Position numbers and translations under genes: made by a program
Source of the DNA: CAVYYW01 sp963772845
GTDB lineage: Bacteria; Bacillota; Bacilli; Bacillales; Sporolactobacillaceae
Assembly: GCA_963772845.1 (NCBI GenBank)
Contig: CAVYYW010000009.1
Location: 1 to 64,000, forward strand
Length of the DNA: 64,000 bases
Direction of reading: 5' to 3'
Shown here: one piece after another, positions 24,723 through 31,994 of the stretch
Numbering within the stretch: the stretch's first letter is position 1
How the letters are laid out: every line of letters starts with the position of its first letter
The notes under the pieces: model-generated
Seen by the model: the letters and a program-made list of their open reading frames with translations, nothing else
Told to the model about the DNA's origin: nothing
Databases searched by the model: none

Positions 24723-26192
24723 TTATTTTTCCTGTTGATTCTTCAGGTTCTCAATCAGTTCGTCATACTTCGGACTTCCAAGGAAATTGTCGACGGAAAC
24801 ATGAATGGCATCCGGCTGCTTAGCCTTGGCACGGTCTGTCAGATCCTTGTGCGTGATGATCAGGTCCGCGTCGCCTGTCAGCTGGTTAATAGAAGTATTC
24901 GAGACGTCAACATCAAGTCCTGCCTTTTTCACTTTATTTTTCATAATCGATGCGCCCATCGCACTGGACCCCATGCCGGCATCACAGGCAAAGACGATTT
25001 TTTTGACTTGGTCCATTCCTGAAGTTTTTGCCGCATCATTTGCAAAATAGCTTGTTGTTTGGCTTTTCTTGCCTTTCATTTCTTGAGTTTTTTCCGCTGC
25101 TTCTCCAAGATCTTCAGACTTGGCTTTAGTAAAGCGGAGAATAAACGCAGCGACCGCAAAGGAAACGGCGGCAGCAATCAGCACACCTAGGATAATGCCA
25201 ACGAAATCGCCTTTTGGCGTCATAGCTAGAACAGCAAAGATACTGCCAGGTGAAGGGACGGAAATAAGACCGACATGCATAATGCTGAAAATAAATGTAC
25301 CGCTGACACCACCGGCCATAACCGCGAAGATTAATAACGGGTTCATCAGAATGTAAGGGAAATAGATCTCGTGAATCCCGCCAAGGAACTGAATGACGGC
25401 CGCACCAGGTGCAGACTGTTTCGCAAGCCCTTTTCCAAAAACCATATAAGCAACCAGCACACCAAGTCCAGGACCTGGATCCGGTTCAAGCAGAAACAAG
25501 ATTGACTTGCCATGCTCATGAGCCTGCTGAACCCCTAGAGGACTCAATATCCCGTGGTTAATCGCATTATTAAGAAAAAGCACTTTTCCCGGTTCAATGA
25601 ATATGTTCGCAAGCGGAAGCAGATTCGCATCAATAATTGCCTTTACCCCAGCTGCGAGAACTTTATTCAAGCCGACTAAAACAGGATCTATTGCTAAAAA
25701 GGACAATAGCGCCAAGGCCGCCGCGAGGATCCCTGCTGTGAAGTTATTAATAAGCATTTCAAAGCCTTGAGGCACTTTGTTATTAAGCCCCTGGTCAATT
25801 TTTTTGATCAGGTAACCGCCTAATGGCCCCATAATCATAGCGCCGAGGAACATTGGAATATCGGCACCAACAATGATCCCCATTGTCGCGATCGCACCAA
25901 CCACGCCGCCGCGGTGATCGTAAACCATTTTACCGCCCGTATACCCAATCAAGAGCGGAAGCAAGTATGTGATAATCGGTCCGACCAGTTCAGCCAGATG
26001 CTTATTCGGATACCATCCTGTTGGGATAAAGAGCGCGGTAATTAAACCCCAGGCGATAAATGCCGCGATATTCGGCATGATCATTCCGCTCAAGTGGCTG
26101 CCGAACTTCTGAATCCTCGCTCTCACGCCCGGTCCTGAAGACTTTGGCTCATTTTCTTCGCTTGTATTTAAAGCTGCATTGCTTTGGCTCAA
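24723..26192 (-). CDS. mtlA: Mannitol PTS EIICB transporter
   Basis: A 489-aa membrane permease that imports and phosphorylates mannitol. The EIIC part (residues about 25-350) has eight or more helices and the substrate-binding signature GGIHEIYFPYILMNP. A linker of about 50 residues leads to EIIB with the phospho-Cys in FACDAGMGSSAMGAS (about residue 405). EIIA is supplied by mtlF. The start is TTG at 26192, nine bases after a full AAGGAGG. It is first in the mtl operon. The promoter should lie in the next 250 bp upstream; no clear -35 is visible, in line with activator dependence. Confidence 0.96.
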   Translation of the reverse strand: MSQSNAALNTSEENEPKSSGPGVRARIQKFGSHLSGMIMPNIAAFIAWGLITALFIPTGWYPNKHLAELVGPIITYLLPLLIGYTGGKMVYDHRGGVVGAIATMGIIVGADIPMFLGAMIMGPLGGYLIKKIDQGLNNKVPQGFEMLINNFTAGILAAALALLSFLAIDPVLVGLNKVLAAGVKAIIDANLLPLANIFIEPGKVLFLNNAINHGILSPLGVQQAHEHGKSILFLLEPDPGPGLGVLVAYMVFGKGLAKQSAPGAAVIQFLGGIHEIYFPYILMNPLLIFAVMAGGVSGTFIFSIMHVGLISVPSPGSIFAVLAMTPKGDFVGIILGVLIAAAVSFAVAAFILRFTKAKSEDLGEAAEKTQEMKGKKSQTTSYFANDAAKTSGMDQVKKIVFACDAGMGSSAMGASIMKNKVKKAGLDVDVSNTSINQLTGDADLIITHKDLTDRAKAKQPDAIHVSVDNFLGSPKYDELIENLKNQQEK

Positions 26193-26460
26193 AGAAAAAA
26201 CCTCCTTAAGATTACTATAAATTCCTATATCTTAAGTTTAAGACCTCACCCGCCCATTCACAACGCAAACTAAAGGCGTTCTCGTCGTCCTTCGGGGTGA
26301 CAAATCCCATTTAACAGGTGGACAAGCGGCGATGAGATGCACCGATTAGGGAGACTAACTATTTTTTAATTAAAATTCTCGTAAAAGTGAAACTAAAACA
26401 GCTTGGCATGCGTCTAATGGGTAGAGGCAAGGAGGATTCCTTACTCCGAAACTGGGGAAG
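26193..26460. promoter_or_regulatory. mtl promoter region, elements not resolved
   Basis: The gap between mtlA and a small plus-strand gene region. On the minus strand TATAGT about 30 bp before the mtlA start could be a -10 box, without a recognisable -35, as expected if MtlR activates. No confident operator or cre site could be assigned. Confidence 0.35.
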
Positions 26461-26577
26461 AGGATTAAAAAGACAAATATTGACTTCATTAAAAGTAAAG
26501 AAATAGAAGATAAGATCAAAGATGATCCTTACACCATTATTGTGTTAAGCAAAGATAAGAAGAAAATAAATAAATGA
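26441..26577 (+). other. Short open frame of unknown status before 26601 gene
   Basis: The plus strand reads without stop for about 45 codons, ending KIKDDPYTIIVLSKDKKK and a stop whose TGA overlaps ATG 26574. The composition looks coding, but there is no ATG, GTG or TTG in a useful place. It may be the tail of a degraded gene. Confidence 0.3.
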
Positions 26578-26600
26578 TCAAAAAAGGAGATGGAAGCGTA

Positions 26601-26792
26601 TTGAAAAAGCTGAGCGTTGGAGACTACGTCACGTTCGAAGGTGAATCCACAGAATGTGTAAACCGAATTATGATCAGCCGAACCGATTACTGCGTATTAA
26701 GAGGCATGGATGGTGTGACTTCCGCTGTCCCCTCGCACTCCGTTGAATGGAACGGCGACTGTTTCATTGTTAATTATTTAAAATTAGAATAA
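26601..26792 (+). CDS. Small protein of unknown function
   Basis: A 63-aa soluble protein from TTG 26601, which follows AAAAAGGAG by 11 bases; ATG 26574 would extend it by nine residues. It starts KKLSVGDYVTFEGEST, suggesting a small beta-barrel, and contains two Cys residues (STECVNR and DYCVLRG) plus a third in GDCFIV. No family is recognised. It stands alone between the mtl promoter and a repeat-rich gap. Confidence is moderate because of its size and uncertain start. Confidence 0.5.
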   Translation: MKKLSVGDYVTFEGESTECVNRIMISRTDYCVLRGMDGVTSAVPSHSVEWNGDCFIVNYLKLE

Positions 26793-26882
26793 GCAGCCGC
26801 TTTCTAACTGGACAAAATACTCGAATGACCATGACAGAGCAAATGAATTTCATCCAAATAAAAGCAACCCAACTCTGCCTTC

Positions 26883-27110
26883 AGCATTAGTGCTTAAGTC
26901 TTTCATTTACTGTGGAGAAAACGTTAAATTGTATAGCAAATAGCCTTTCTAATTAAAAAAATGCTTAAGATGATTGTTTACTCAAGTGTTTATGTTTACG
27001 TTCATTTCTTTTTGCCTTATGATTCAAAGCCCTAGTTGGTTGAAGAATTAAGCATAAATTTCCGGTTAAATGCAGAATGGAGCTTTTTTCGGAGTATAGA
27101 TTGGCACTCG
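26883..27110 (+). repeat. Dispersed repeat family C, copy 1
   Basis: The strand-inverted match of 39065-39305. Shared runs include TTTACTGTGGAGAAAACG, GATTGTTTACTCAAGTGTTT and CATTTCTTTTTGCCTTATGA. No coding frame. Confidence 0.85.
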
Positions 27111-27144
27111 GAAGCAAAAATGAGAGCAAGGATCGAGGATAAAA

Positions 27145-27182
27145 AAAAACCACCAAAGAAAATTGTACCTTTGATGGTTTTT
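27145..27182. terminator. Bidirectional terminator
   Basis: AAAACCACCAAAG pairs with CTTTGATGGTTTT (one G-T pair) around a short loop, with long A and T runs on both sides. It separates family C copy 1 from the small minus-strand genes. Confidence 0.8.
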
Positions 27183-27228
27183 ATAGGATAATCGTACTAA
27201 AGAAATAATCGCTTTTTATTTCGTTTTC

Positions 27229-27327
27229 TTATTGATTTTTTAATTTTTTCCGTTTTATTAACCAGTACGATAAAGTTGCAATAATACTAATGACTAGTAC
27301 AATGTTAAAAATTTGCCATAGTACCAA
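27229..27327 (-). CDS. Tiny single-helix membrane protein
   Basis: A 32-aa open frame from TTG 27327: one hydrophobic helix (LWQIFNIVLVISIIATLSYW) followed by the basic tail LIKRKKLKNQ. AAGGGAG precedes the start by about ten bases. The pattern (one helix then a positive cytoplasmic tail) is typical of Bacillus small membrane proteins. Function unknown, and the short length keeps confidence low. Confidence 0.45.
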   Translation of the reverse strand: MVLWQIFNIVLVISIIATLSYWLIKRKKLKNQ

Positions 27328-27437
27328 AACACACTTCTCCCTTAATTATAATTCAACTTATCGTCCGACATTATAAGTCACGTGTAGATTAACATCTGTG
27401 GTTGCCATTTAATTTTTCAGTTTCCTTAAAAAAACAT

Positions 27438-27608
27438 TTATTGACTATCTCTCTTCTTTTTATCCACATAATCCCACGTATAAAAGACAATGCATGCAAT
27501 GATGACAGGAGCAAGAAAAAAGGACTTATACGGAGAGTAAATCAGAAAGCTGCTAATGATAATTGCAGGAACGGTCACTGCTAATCTTCTTTTCCAATGA
27601 TAAGCCAT
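27438..27608 (-). CDS. Small two-helix membrane protein
   Basis: A 56-aa protein from ATG 27608 behind AAAAAGGAGCG. Two hydrophobic segments (about residues 9-24 and 29-44) are flanked by basic ends MAYHWKRR and DKKKRDSQ. It is one of a run of tiny minus-strand membrane-protein genes between 27.2 and 31.2 kb. No family recognised. Confidence 0.6.
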   Translation of the reverse strand: MAYHWKRRLAVTVPAIIISSFLIYSPYKSFFLAPVIIACIVFYTWDYVDKKKRDSQ

Positions 27609-27669
27609 GTATGACGCTCCTTTTTATAATAAGCTCAGAGCGTTTTTAACCAGAACTTTTCCCCGCTCT

Positions 27670-27936
27670 TCACACGCCCCCTAAAAAGGTAAGAATGAAA
27701 AGCACACCAATGAAAAAAGGAATGAGCGATAGGACAGTAAGGTATTTGAGCTTGCTCTCTTCTCTTTTAATAAATGCCATGAAAAGCAATATTATTGCTG
27801 CTAAATAAATGAAAAATCCTGCGATTAAAAGAGCAAAATTATTGATCCAATCAAGGTTGATTAAAACGGCAGACAATCCGAGCAGCAATCCAGATACAGC
27901 CAATATTAGCGACCACTTACTGAAACGCTTACCCAA
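27670..27936 (-). CDS. Small three-helix membrane protein
   Basis: An 88-aa protein with three hydrophobic segments (about residues 7-27, 32-55, 66-86) and a basic patch KREESKLK between the second and third. The start chosen is TTG 27936, seven bases after GGGGG; the frame is open for 14 further codons upstream that lack a good start. It is in the same orientation as, and 48 bp from, the neighbouring 61-aa membrane protein, so they may be cotranscribed. Function unknown. Confidence 0.6.
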   Translation of the reverse strand: MGKRFSKWSLILAVSGLLLGLSAVLINLDWINNFALLIAGFFIYLAAIILLFMAFIKREESKLKYLTVLSLIPFFIGVLFILTFLGGV

Positions 27937-27984
27937 TATCGTGCCCCCATTTCCTTGGATATTCCTACCCGTGCACAATCCTTG

Positions 27985-28170
27985 CTATCTTAGCCTAGAT
28001 TTCTTTAACTTTCTTCCTTCAAAAACAGCCCATACATCAAAAGCAGCCCACCCAATGATCACCAGCGGGATACTGAAATACTTATATGCTGAATTAATTA
28101 AAATAATACCAATAATGATTAGAGGGATGATAACCAGTGCACGTTTTCTCCAATTTGAACTCATTTTCAT
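27985..28170 (-). CDS. Small two-helix membrane protein
   Basis: A 61-aa protein from ATG 28170 with GGAGGG five bases upstream. Residues about 11-28 and 33-49 are hydrophobic; both ends are basic (NWRKRA, GRKLKKSRLR). A decayed duplicate of its middle part lies at 30313-30402. No known family. Confidence 0.65.
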   Translation of the reverse strand: MKMSSNWRKRALVIIPLIIIGIILINSAYKYFSIPLVIIGWAAFDVWAVFEGRKLKKSRLR

Positions 28171-28285
28171 TGTCCCTCCTCTTCTATCAATCTGTCGTGC
28201 TCATTACTATATATCTAATTTCTATGTGAAAAGATGGAATCTCCTTTAGCCGGTATGGGATTACTTATTATTTATTTAGAATTTT

Positions 28286-28315
28286 TTAGAAATAGAACAT
28301 ATTTTCGTATATAAT
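28286..28315 (+). promoter_or_regulatory. Promoter of the second sliding-clamp gene with a LexA-like box
   Basis: -10 TATAAT at 28310-28315 and a weak -35 TTAGAA at 28286-28291 (18-bp spacer). Between them 28294-28307 reads AGAACATATTTTCG, matching 12 of 14 positions of the Bacillus LexA box CGAACRNRYGTTYG. The position is right for repression. Confidence 0.6.
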
Positions 28316-28347
28316 AAATATATGAATTACAGAGGGAGGGTCGTTTA

Positions 28348-29469
28348 ATGGAAATTAAAATAAAAAAGCATGTCCTTTATAAAGCTTTTTCCGAAGTTAG
28401 TAAATCGATCCCTTTGAACGCATCGCTTTCCATGCTTGTAGGCATAAAAATCACTGCAGATAAAAACGGACTCACATTGGTTGGCAGTTATTCTGAGATG
28501 GTTGTTGAGAAGTGTATTCCAACGGTCATTGATGGTGAAAAAGTGATGGAAGTTATTAATACTGGCAGTGTGGTGGTGACTGCTAACTATTTATCTGAGG
28601 CTGTAAAAAAGCTGCTGCTTGATATACATATTACAGTGAACGAAAACTTTCAAGTAACGATTGAATCTGGCGAAATCGTTATCCACTTAAACGGATGTGA
28701 TCCTCTTGAGTATCCTGTTTTTCCTCAGATTGATCATTCTAATTCCATTCGTGTTCCTGGCAGTAAATTGATAGACTGCCTTAAACAAACGCTATTTGCA
28801 ACGGCAAAAACCGACACAAGACCTATTCTAACCGCAGTAAACATGACATTTGAACAAACTAAATTAAGCTGTACGGCTACGAATTCTCAAAGGTTAGCCT
28901 ACAGTGAGTTTCCCATCGAATATAATGGAAACGGCTCTTTTAATGTACCGAGCAAAACCCTGAAGGAACTTCTCAGATTAATGGATAACGATGCCGGCAC
29001 AATAACTATTTTTGCAACAGATCATTACATCGCTTTTAAATCTAAGACCATTTCTCTATTTTCAAAGCTGATTGAAGGAAAATACCCCCAAACATCTGCT
29101 CTAATACCCAAAGAATCAAAGACTTCGTTCATTTTGGACAGAAAGCAATTTTTGCAGGGAATCGACAGAACATTGCTGTTTGCAGAGGATAAAACTGTTC
29201 ACTTAGAAGTTAAGAATGGCACTGATATTCGAATTTCTTCCTCTTCCGGAAAAATTGGAAAAATTGAAGAAACACAGCTGATCCAGCTTTTAAGCGGTGA
29301 AAAGGAATTACAAGCCTCCATGAATGGCGCTTTTTTGATCGATGCGTTTAAAGCCTTTAATGAAGAAAAGGTAAAAGTAAGCTTTAATGGTAAAATGCGG
29401 CCTGTTTCAATTGAAGCTATTGACGCTAATGCTTCGTTTCAAATGATCTCTCCAGTCTTATCAAACTAA
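28348..29469 (+). CDS. Second DNA polymerase III beta subunit (sliding clamp) homologue
   Basis: A 373-aa protein with the three-domain clamp layout. MEIKIKKHVLYKAFSEVSKS and GIKITADKNGLTLVGSYSE match the start of DnaN, DTRPILTAVNMTF and CTATNSQRLAY the second domain, and the C-terminus (MRPVSIEAID, then FQMISPVLSN) the place where DnaN ends with its MPVR-type pocket, here altered. Homodimers of such proteins tether polymerases to DNA. It is not next to dnaA or recF, so it is an accessory paralogue of the kind known in some Bacillus. GAGGGAGG lies upstream of ATG 28348. The promoter carries a probable LexA site, so it may be SOS-induced. Confidence 0.88.
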   Translation: MEIKIKKHVLYKAFSEVSKSIPLNASLSMLVGIKITADKNGLTLVGSYSEMVVEKCIPTVIDGEKVMEVINTGSVVVTANYLSEAVKKLLLDIHITVNENFQVTIESGEIVIHLNGCDPLEYPVFPQIDHSNSIRVPGSKLIDCLKQTLFATAKTDTRPILTAVNMTFEQTKLSCTATNSQRLAYSEFPIEYNGNGSFNVPSKTLKELLRLMDNDAGTITIFATDHYIAFKSKTISLFSKLIEGKYPQTSALIPKESKTSFILDRKQFLQGIDRTLLFAEDKTVHLEVKNGTDIRISSSSGKIGKIEETQLIQLLSGEKELQASMNGAFLIDAFKAFNEEKVKVSFNGKMRPVSIEAIDANASFQMISPVLSN

Positions 29470-29506
29470 ACTTGAGGTGAATGAATAAATGGACTCTAAT
29501 AAATTT

Positions 29507-29540
29507 AAGGCTCTCGGGAACGTTAACGTCCGAGAGCCTT
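29507..29540 (+). terminator. Perfect hairpin after the clamp gene
   Basis: An 11-bp perfect stem AAGGCTCTCGG / CCGAGAGCCTT with a 12-base loop (itself GAACGTTAACGT, palindromic in part). No T-run follows, so it may need help or act as an RNA-stabilising structure. Confidence 0.6.
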
Positions 29541-29610
29541 GGTTGTTAAGATGTTATTAGCTTTTCAGTTTCCCTAAAAAAAAGCAATTAATGAAATAAC
29601 AATAAAAAGA

Positions 29611-29778
29611 AATAGTCTAACAGGTCAATCAGATGGTGAGCATGTATATCGTGGTACACATGTTCATTGTGATAGATTTAATGGTACTTACTCTGATCAT
29701 GCTTATTGGACCCTCAGCATTCCCAGATTTCATAGTAGTGATTGTGACGTACGCCGAAACATATTCTCACGACGTTAG
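29611..29778 (+). pseudogene. Orphan Cys/His-rich coding fragment
   Basis: 55 codons without a usable start, from just after a stop at about 29603 to TAG 29778. The peptide includes GEHVYRGTHVHCDRFNGTYS and FHSSDCDVRRN, with composition like a secreted protein. It ends 14 bp before a strong terminator. It is probably the C-terminal remnant of a gene I cannot name. Confidence 0.45.
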
Positions 29779-29791
29779 ATAATCACATTTT

Positions 29792-29823
29792 AAAAACCGT
29801 TCCTTATTTGGAACGGTTTTTTT
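29792..29823. terminator. Bidirectional intrinsic terminator
   Basis: Perfect stem AAAAACCGTTCC / GGAACGGTTTTT with a six-base loop and T7. It serves both the plus-strand fragment and the minus-strand HTH gene whose stop it touches. Confidence 0.9.
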
Positions 29824-30134
29824 CACTCAACTGCAAGTATTTGATACTTTTGAATCCACTGACTAACTGCTTTCTTATCAAAGTAAATGTCATTACCAAT
29901 CTTTATATAAGGAATCCCATTCTCAATTTCTCTACCTTTTTTAGACATTAACTTGCTTACTTGTTCTTTGTTTATCCCTAGATAATTAGCTATTTGATGT
30001 TGGTTTAATAAGTGAGATTCGGTCTTTATTTTATTTTCATTACTTAGACCTTTTGATATAAACCAACTTCCAATAACAATGCTTATGGCTAAGCATAATA
30101 CAGATAATGAGATCAGATTATATTTCATTTTCAT
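29823..30134 (-). CDS. Membrane-anchored excisionase-like HTH protein
   Basis: A 103-aa protein from ATG 30134 (alternative ATG 30128, better spaced after GGGG). Residues about 5-25 form one membrane helix (ISLSVLCLAISIVIGSWFI). After a linker comes a MerR/excisionase-type winged helix: LLNQHQIANYLGINKEQVSKLM, then IPYIKIGNDIYFDKKAVSQW. The DNA-binding part would lie on the cytoplasmic side if the N-terminus is out. Such anchored HTH proteins occur in Bacillus without known targets. The upstream extension to 30182 lacks a ribosome site. Confidence 0.7.
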   Translation of the reverse strand: MKMKYNLISLSVLCLAISIVIGSWFISKGLSNENKIKTESHLLNQHQIANYLGINKEQVSKLMSKKGREIENGIPYIKIGNDIYFDKKAVSQWIQKYQILAVE

Positions 30135-30312
30135 ACCCCATATATTTTTTTTTACTATATCTCCATTTCCAATGTAATACAATATTTATTTTTATAACAA
30201 TAAAAAAATACAAACAACCGAAGTGGCTATTTTTTCTTCCCTCTTACTCCTTAATAATGATAAGCTACCTATCGAACGTGGTTGTTCCCACTGAACTTTA
30301 AATATCCTCTTT

Positions 30313-30402
30313 GAGATCACCAGTGGGATACTGAAATACTTACATGTTGAATTAATTAAAATAAGACCAACAATGATTAGAGAGATGCAAACCAGTGCAG
30401 TT
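30313..30402 (-). pseudogene. Decayed duplicate of the 61-aa membrane protein gene
   Basis: About 90 bp match 28057-28144 at most positions, sharing GGGATACTGAAATACTTA and GAATTAATTAAAATAA. Start and end of the gene are missing and stops occur. It shows that this small-gene region was duplicated earlier and then eroded. Confidence 0.75.
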
Positions 30403-30433
30403 TATTTTAAGTATAATAATTTACATAGTATCT

Positions 30434-30589
30434 TTACAAAATGAAAAACATAATGACATTAATCATTACGATAGCAAGAATTAAGCCTAACACAAACTTT
30501 TTTACAGTAAATTGCATATTCCCCTTTTGTACGCCTCTAACAATCAATATTGATATGAGTAATATAAGCAATATAATTGGAACTGGCAC
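30434..30589 (-). CDS. Small two-helix membrane protein
   Basis: A 51-aa protein from GTG 30589 behind GAGGTGAG. Segments about residues 3-18 and 33-51 are hydrophobic, separated by RGVQKGNMQFTVKK, so a hairpin with a basic cytoplasmic loop is likely. No recognised family. It lies in the run of tiny minus-strand genes. Confidence 0.5.
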   Translation of the reverse strand: MPVPIILLILLISILIVRGVQKGNMQFTVKKFVLGLILAIVMINVIMFFIL

Positions 30590-30689
30590 GATCTCACCTC
30601 TAATCAATTACTTCCATTCAAACGAAAAAAGACAGATTACTTAATCAGTCTTTTTTATTCCAAATATCGACATCATCTTAAACTAACAG

Positions 30690-30920
30690 TTATCCAAAAT
30701 GATTATGAAACCACCAAACAATAAGAATCATGCTCACTATTCCCCAAGCTACGGCACTCACTATCCACCAAACTATGGATTTAGATTTTCTTGAACTTTC
30801 CTCGCTTTCCATATTCGCTGTTATAAAAGCGAGCTTAGTTTCCATACTTTTTTTCATAGAAACGAGAACAACAAGTCCAATTATTATGAAACCAATTGTT
30901 ATCCAGAGTAATGAGTCCAC
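30690..30920 (-). CDS. Small two-helix membrane protein
   Basis: A 76-aa protein: helix at about residues 4-21, a polar central loop with KKSMETKLAFITANMESEES, and a second tryptophan-rich helix at about residues 50-71 (IVWWIVSAVAWGIVSMILIVWW). AGGAGG lies just upstream of ATG 30920. It is probably a membrane hairpin with a cytoplasmic loop. No family recognised. Confidence 0.65.
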   Translation of the reverse strand: MDSLLWITIGFIIIGLVVLVSMKKSMETKLAFITANMESEESSRKSKSIVWWIVSAVAWGIVSMILIVWWFHNHFG

Positions 30921-31045
30921 CTTTTATACCTCCTTTTTTTGTGAATTGCCAAAAACCGCACAACATGACCGCCTGGGAATCCTTGATGAACATCTTCATT
31001 TTTTGAAATTTATATCCAACTTCCTCAATGCTTTAGGTTTTTTGT

Positions 31046-31150
31046 TTAATTAATTTTTTTCAACAATTTTAAAATCATATATGCACCAAAAAATATCAAA
31101 ATTAATGCAATTAGCACCAATGTTCCAAAAAAAAGTATGCCTTCTTTCAT
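31046..31150 (-). CDS. Tiny single-helix membrane protein
   Basis: A 34-aa protein from ATG 31150, preceded by GGAGGATGCTTAGGTTA. MKEG, then one long hydrophobic helix (ILFFGTLVLIALILIFFGAY), then the basic tail MILKLLKKIN. The codons match neighbouring small genes. Function unknown. Confidence 0.55.
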   Translation of the reverse strand: MKEGILFFGTLVLIALILIFFGAYMILKLLKKIN

Positions 31151-31419
31151 TAACCTAAGCATCCTCCTTTTAAATACAAATACCCGTTGCTTTTTATGTG
31201 TGATTTTTTTACATCACTTTTTGCAGGCTGAGTGAAGAATACACCAGAAAAACCAATTTTTCTTTTGGTTAATTTTACTTCCATTCAATTTATAAAACGC
31301 CACTTTATTTCTAAATATACACACATTTAGAAATAAATCCATATATTTTTTAGAAAATTAAATTTTATTAATTTTTACACGCTTCAAAGTTTTCATATGT
31401 CATCTTAACTTGCATTAGG

Positions 31420-31591
31420 AACAAGACTTTGAACGAGTTCTCTAAAAGAAATGATGATTGGCTGCATGAGGAAAGATTGTGGGAGAACTGCCCTTCAAAC
31501 AATTACTTCATCTGGTATCACGTCTTTGAGGATGAAATCAACCATAGAGGGCAAATGAGAATTCTGAAGAAATTGCTGCCTATTTGGTAAC
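31420..31591 (+). pseudogene. DinB-family protein, C-terminal fragment
   Basis: The plus strand reads WYHVFEDEINHRGQMRIL and then a stop, the metal-binding end of DinB-like four-helix proteins (His in WHVxEHExxHxGQ type motif). The start and the first two thirds are missing. A similar remnant is at 41501-41695. Confidence 0.7.
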
Positions 31592-31674
31592 CACAAATAT
31601 ATCAGAAGAATTCAAAATTTACTCTTGTATAAAATTCCATTTCAAGTTAGGCTATATAAAAGCTTAAATGCAAT

Positions 31675-31952
31675 GATGAGAAGAGTAGATAAAGAACATT
31701 CTTCAGAGAGAGCTCTGTTAGCTGAAAAGGAGCAGGAATGACTTTATCGAAACAAACCTCTGAGCAGCACATTGGAACCTTTCTGGGGATAGTGTGACAG
31801 GAGCTCCTGTTATAGAGCTAAGGTATAAGCATTTCCTTAAATGCCGTACCTGATAAGTTCAATATGGCGACATATTGATAAACTGGAGTGGCACCGCGAT
31901 GAACCATCTCGTCTCCAAGACATGAGTCTTGGGGGGCGGGATTTTTTTGCGT
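31675..31952 (+). promoter_or_regulatory. T-box riboswitch leader of the MFS gene
   Basis: The canonical order is present: the AGTA-type turn (AAGAGTAGATAAAG), the stem I AG-bulge and distal-loop motifs (CAGAGAGAGCTC, then GCTGAAAAGG), the specifier side GATAAAG / CTTTATC, the T-box GAGTGGCACCGCG at 31886-31898, and a terminator of about 14 bp with T7 at 31906-31950. TGGC in the T-box fits a tRNA with discriminator G. The specifier is CAA (Gln) or AAC (Asn) at 31753-31757; both tRNAs can have that discriminator. Confidence 0.9.
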
Positions 31953-31994
31953 TTGGTTATTTACGATCAAAAGCCACAAAGGGGGAATAATTAA

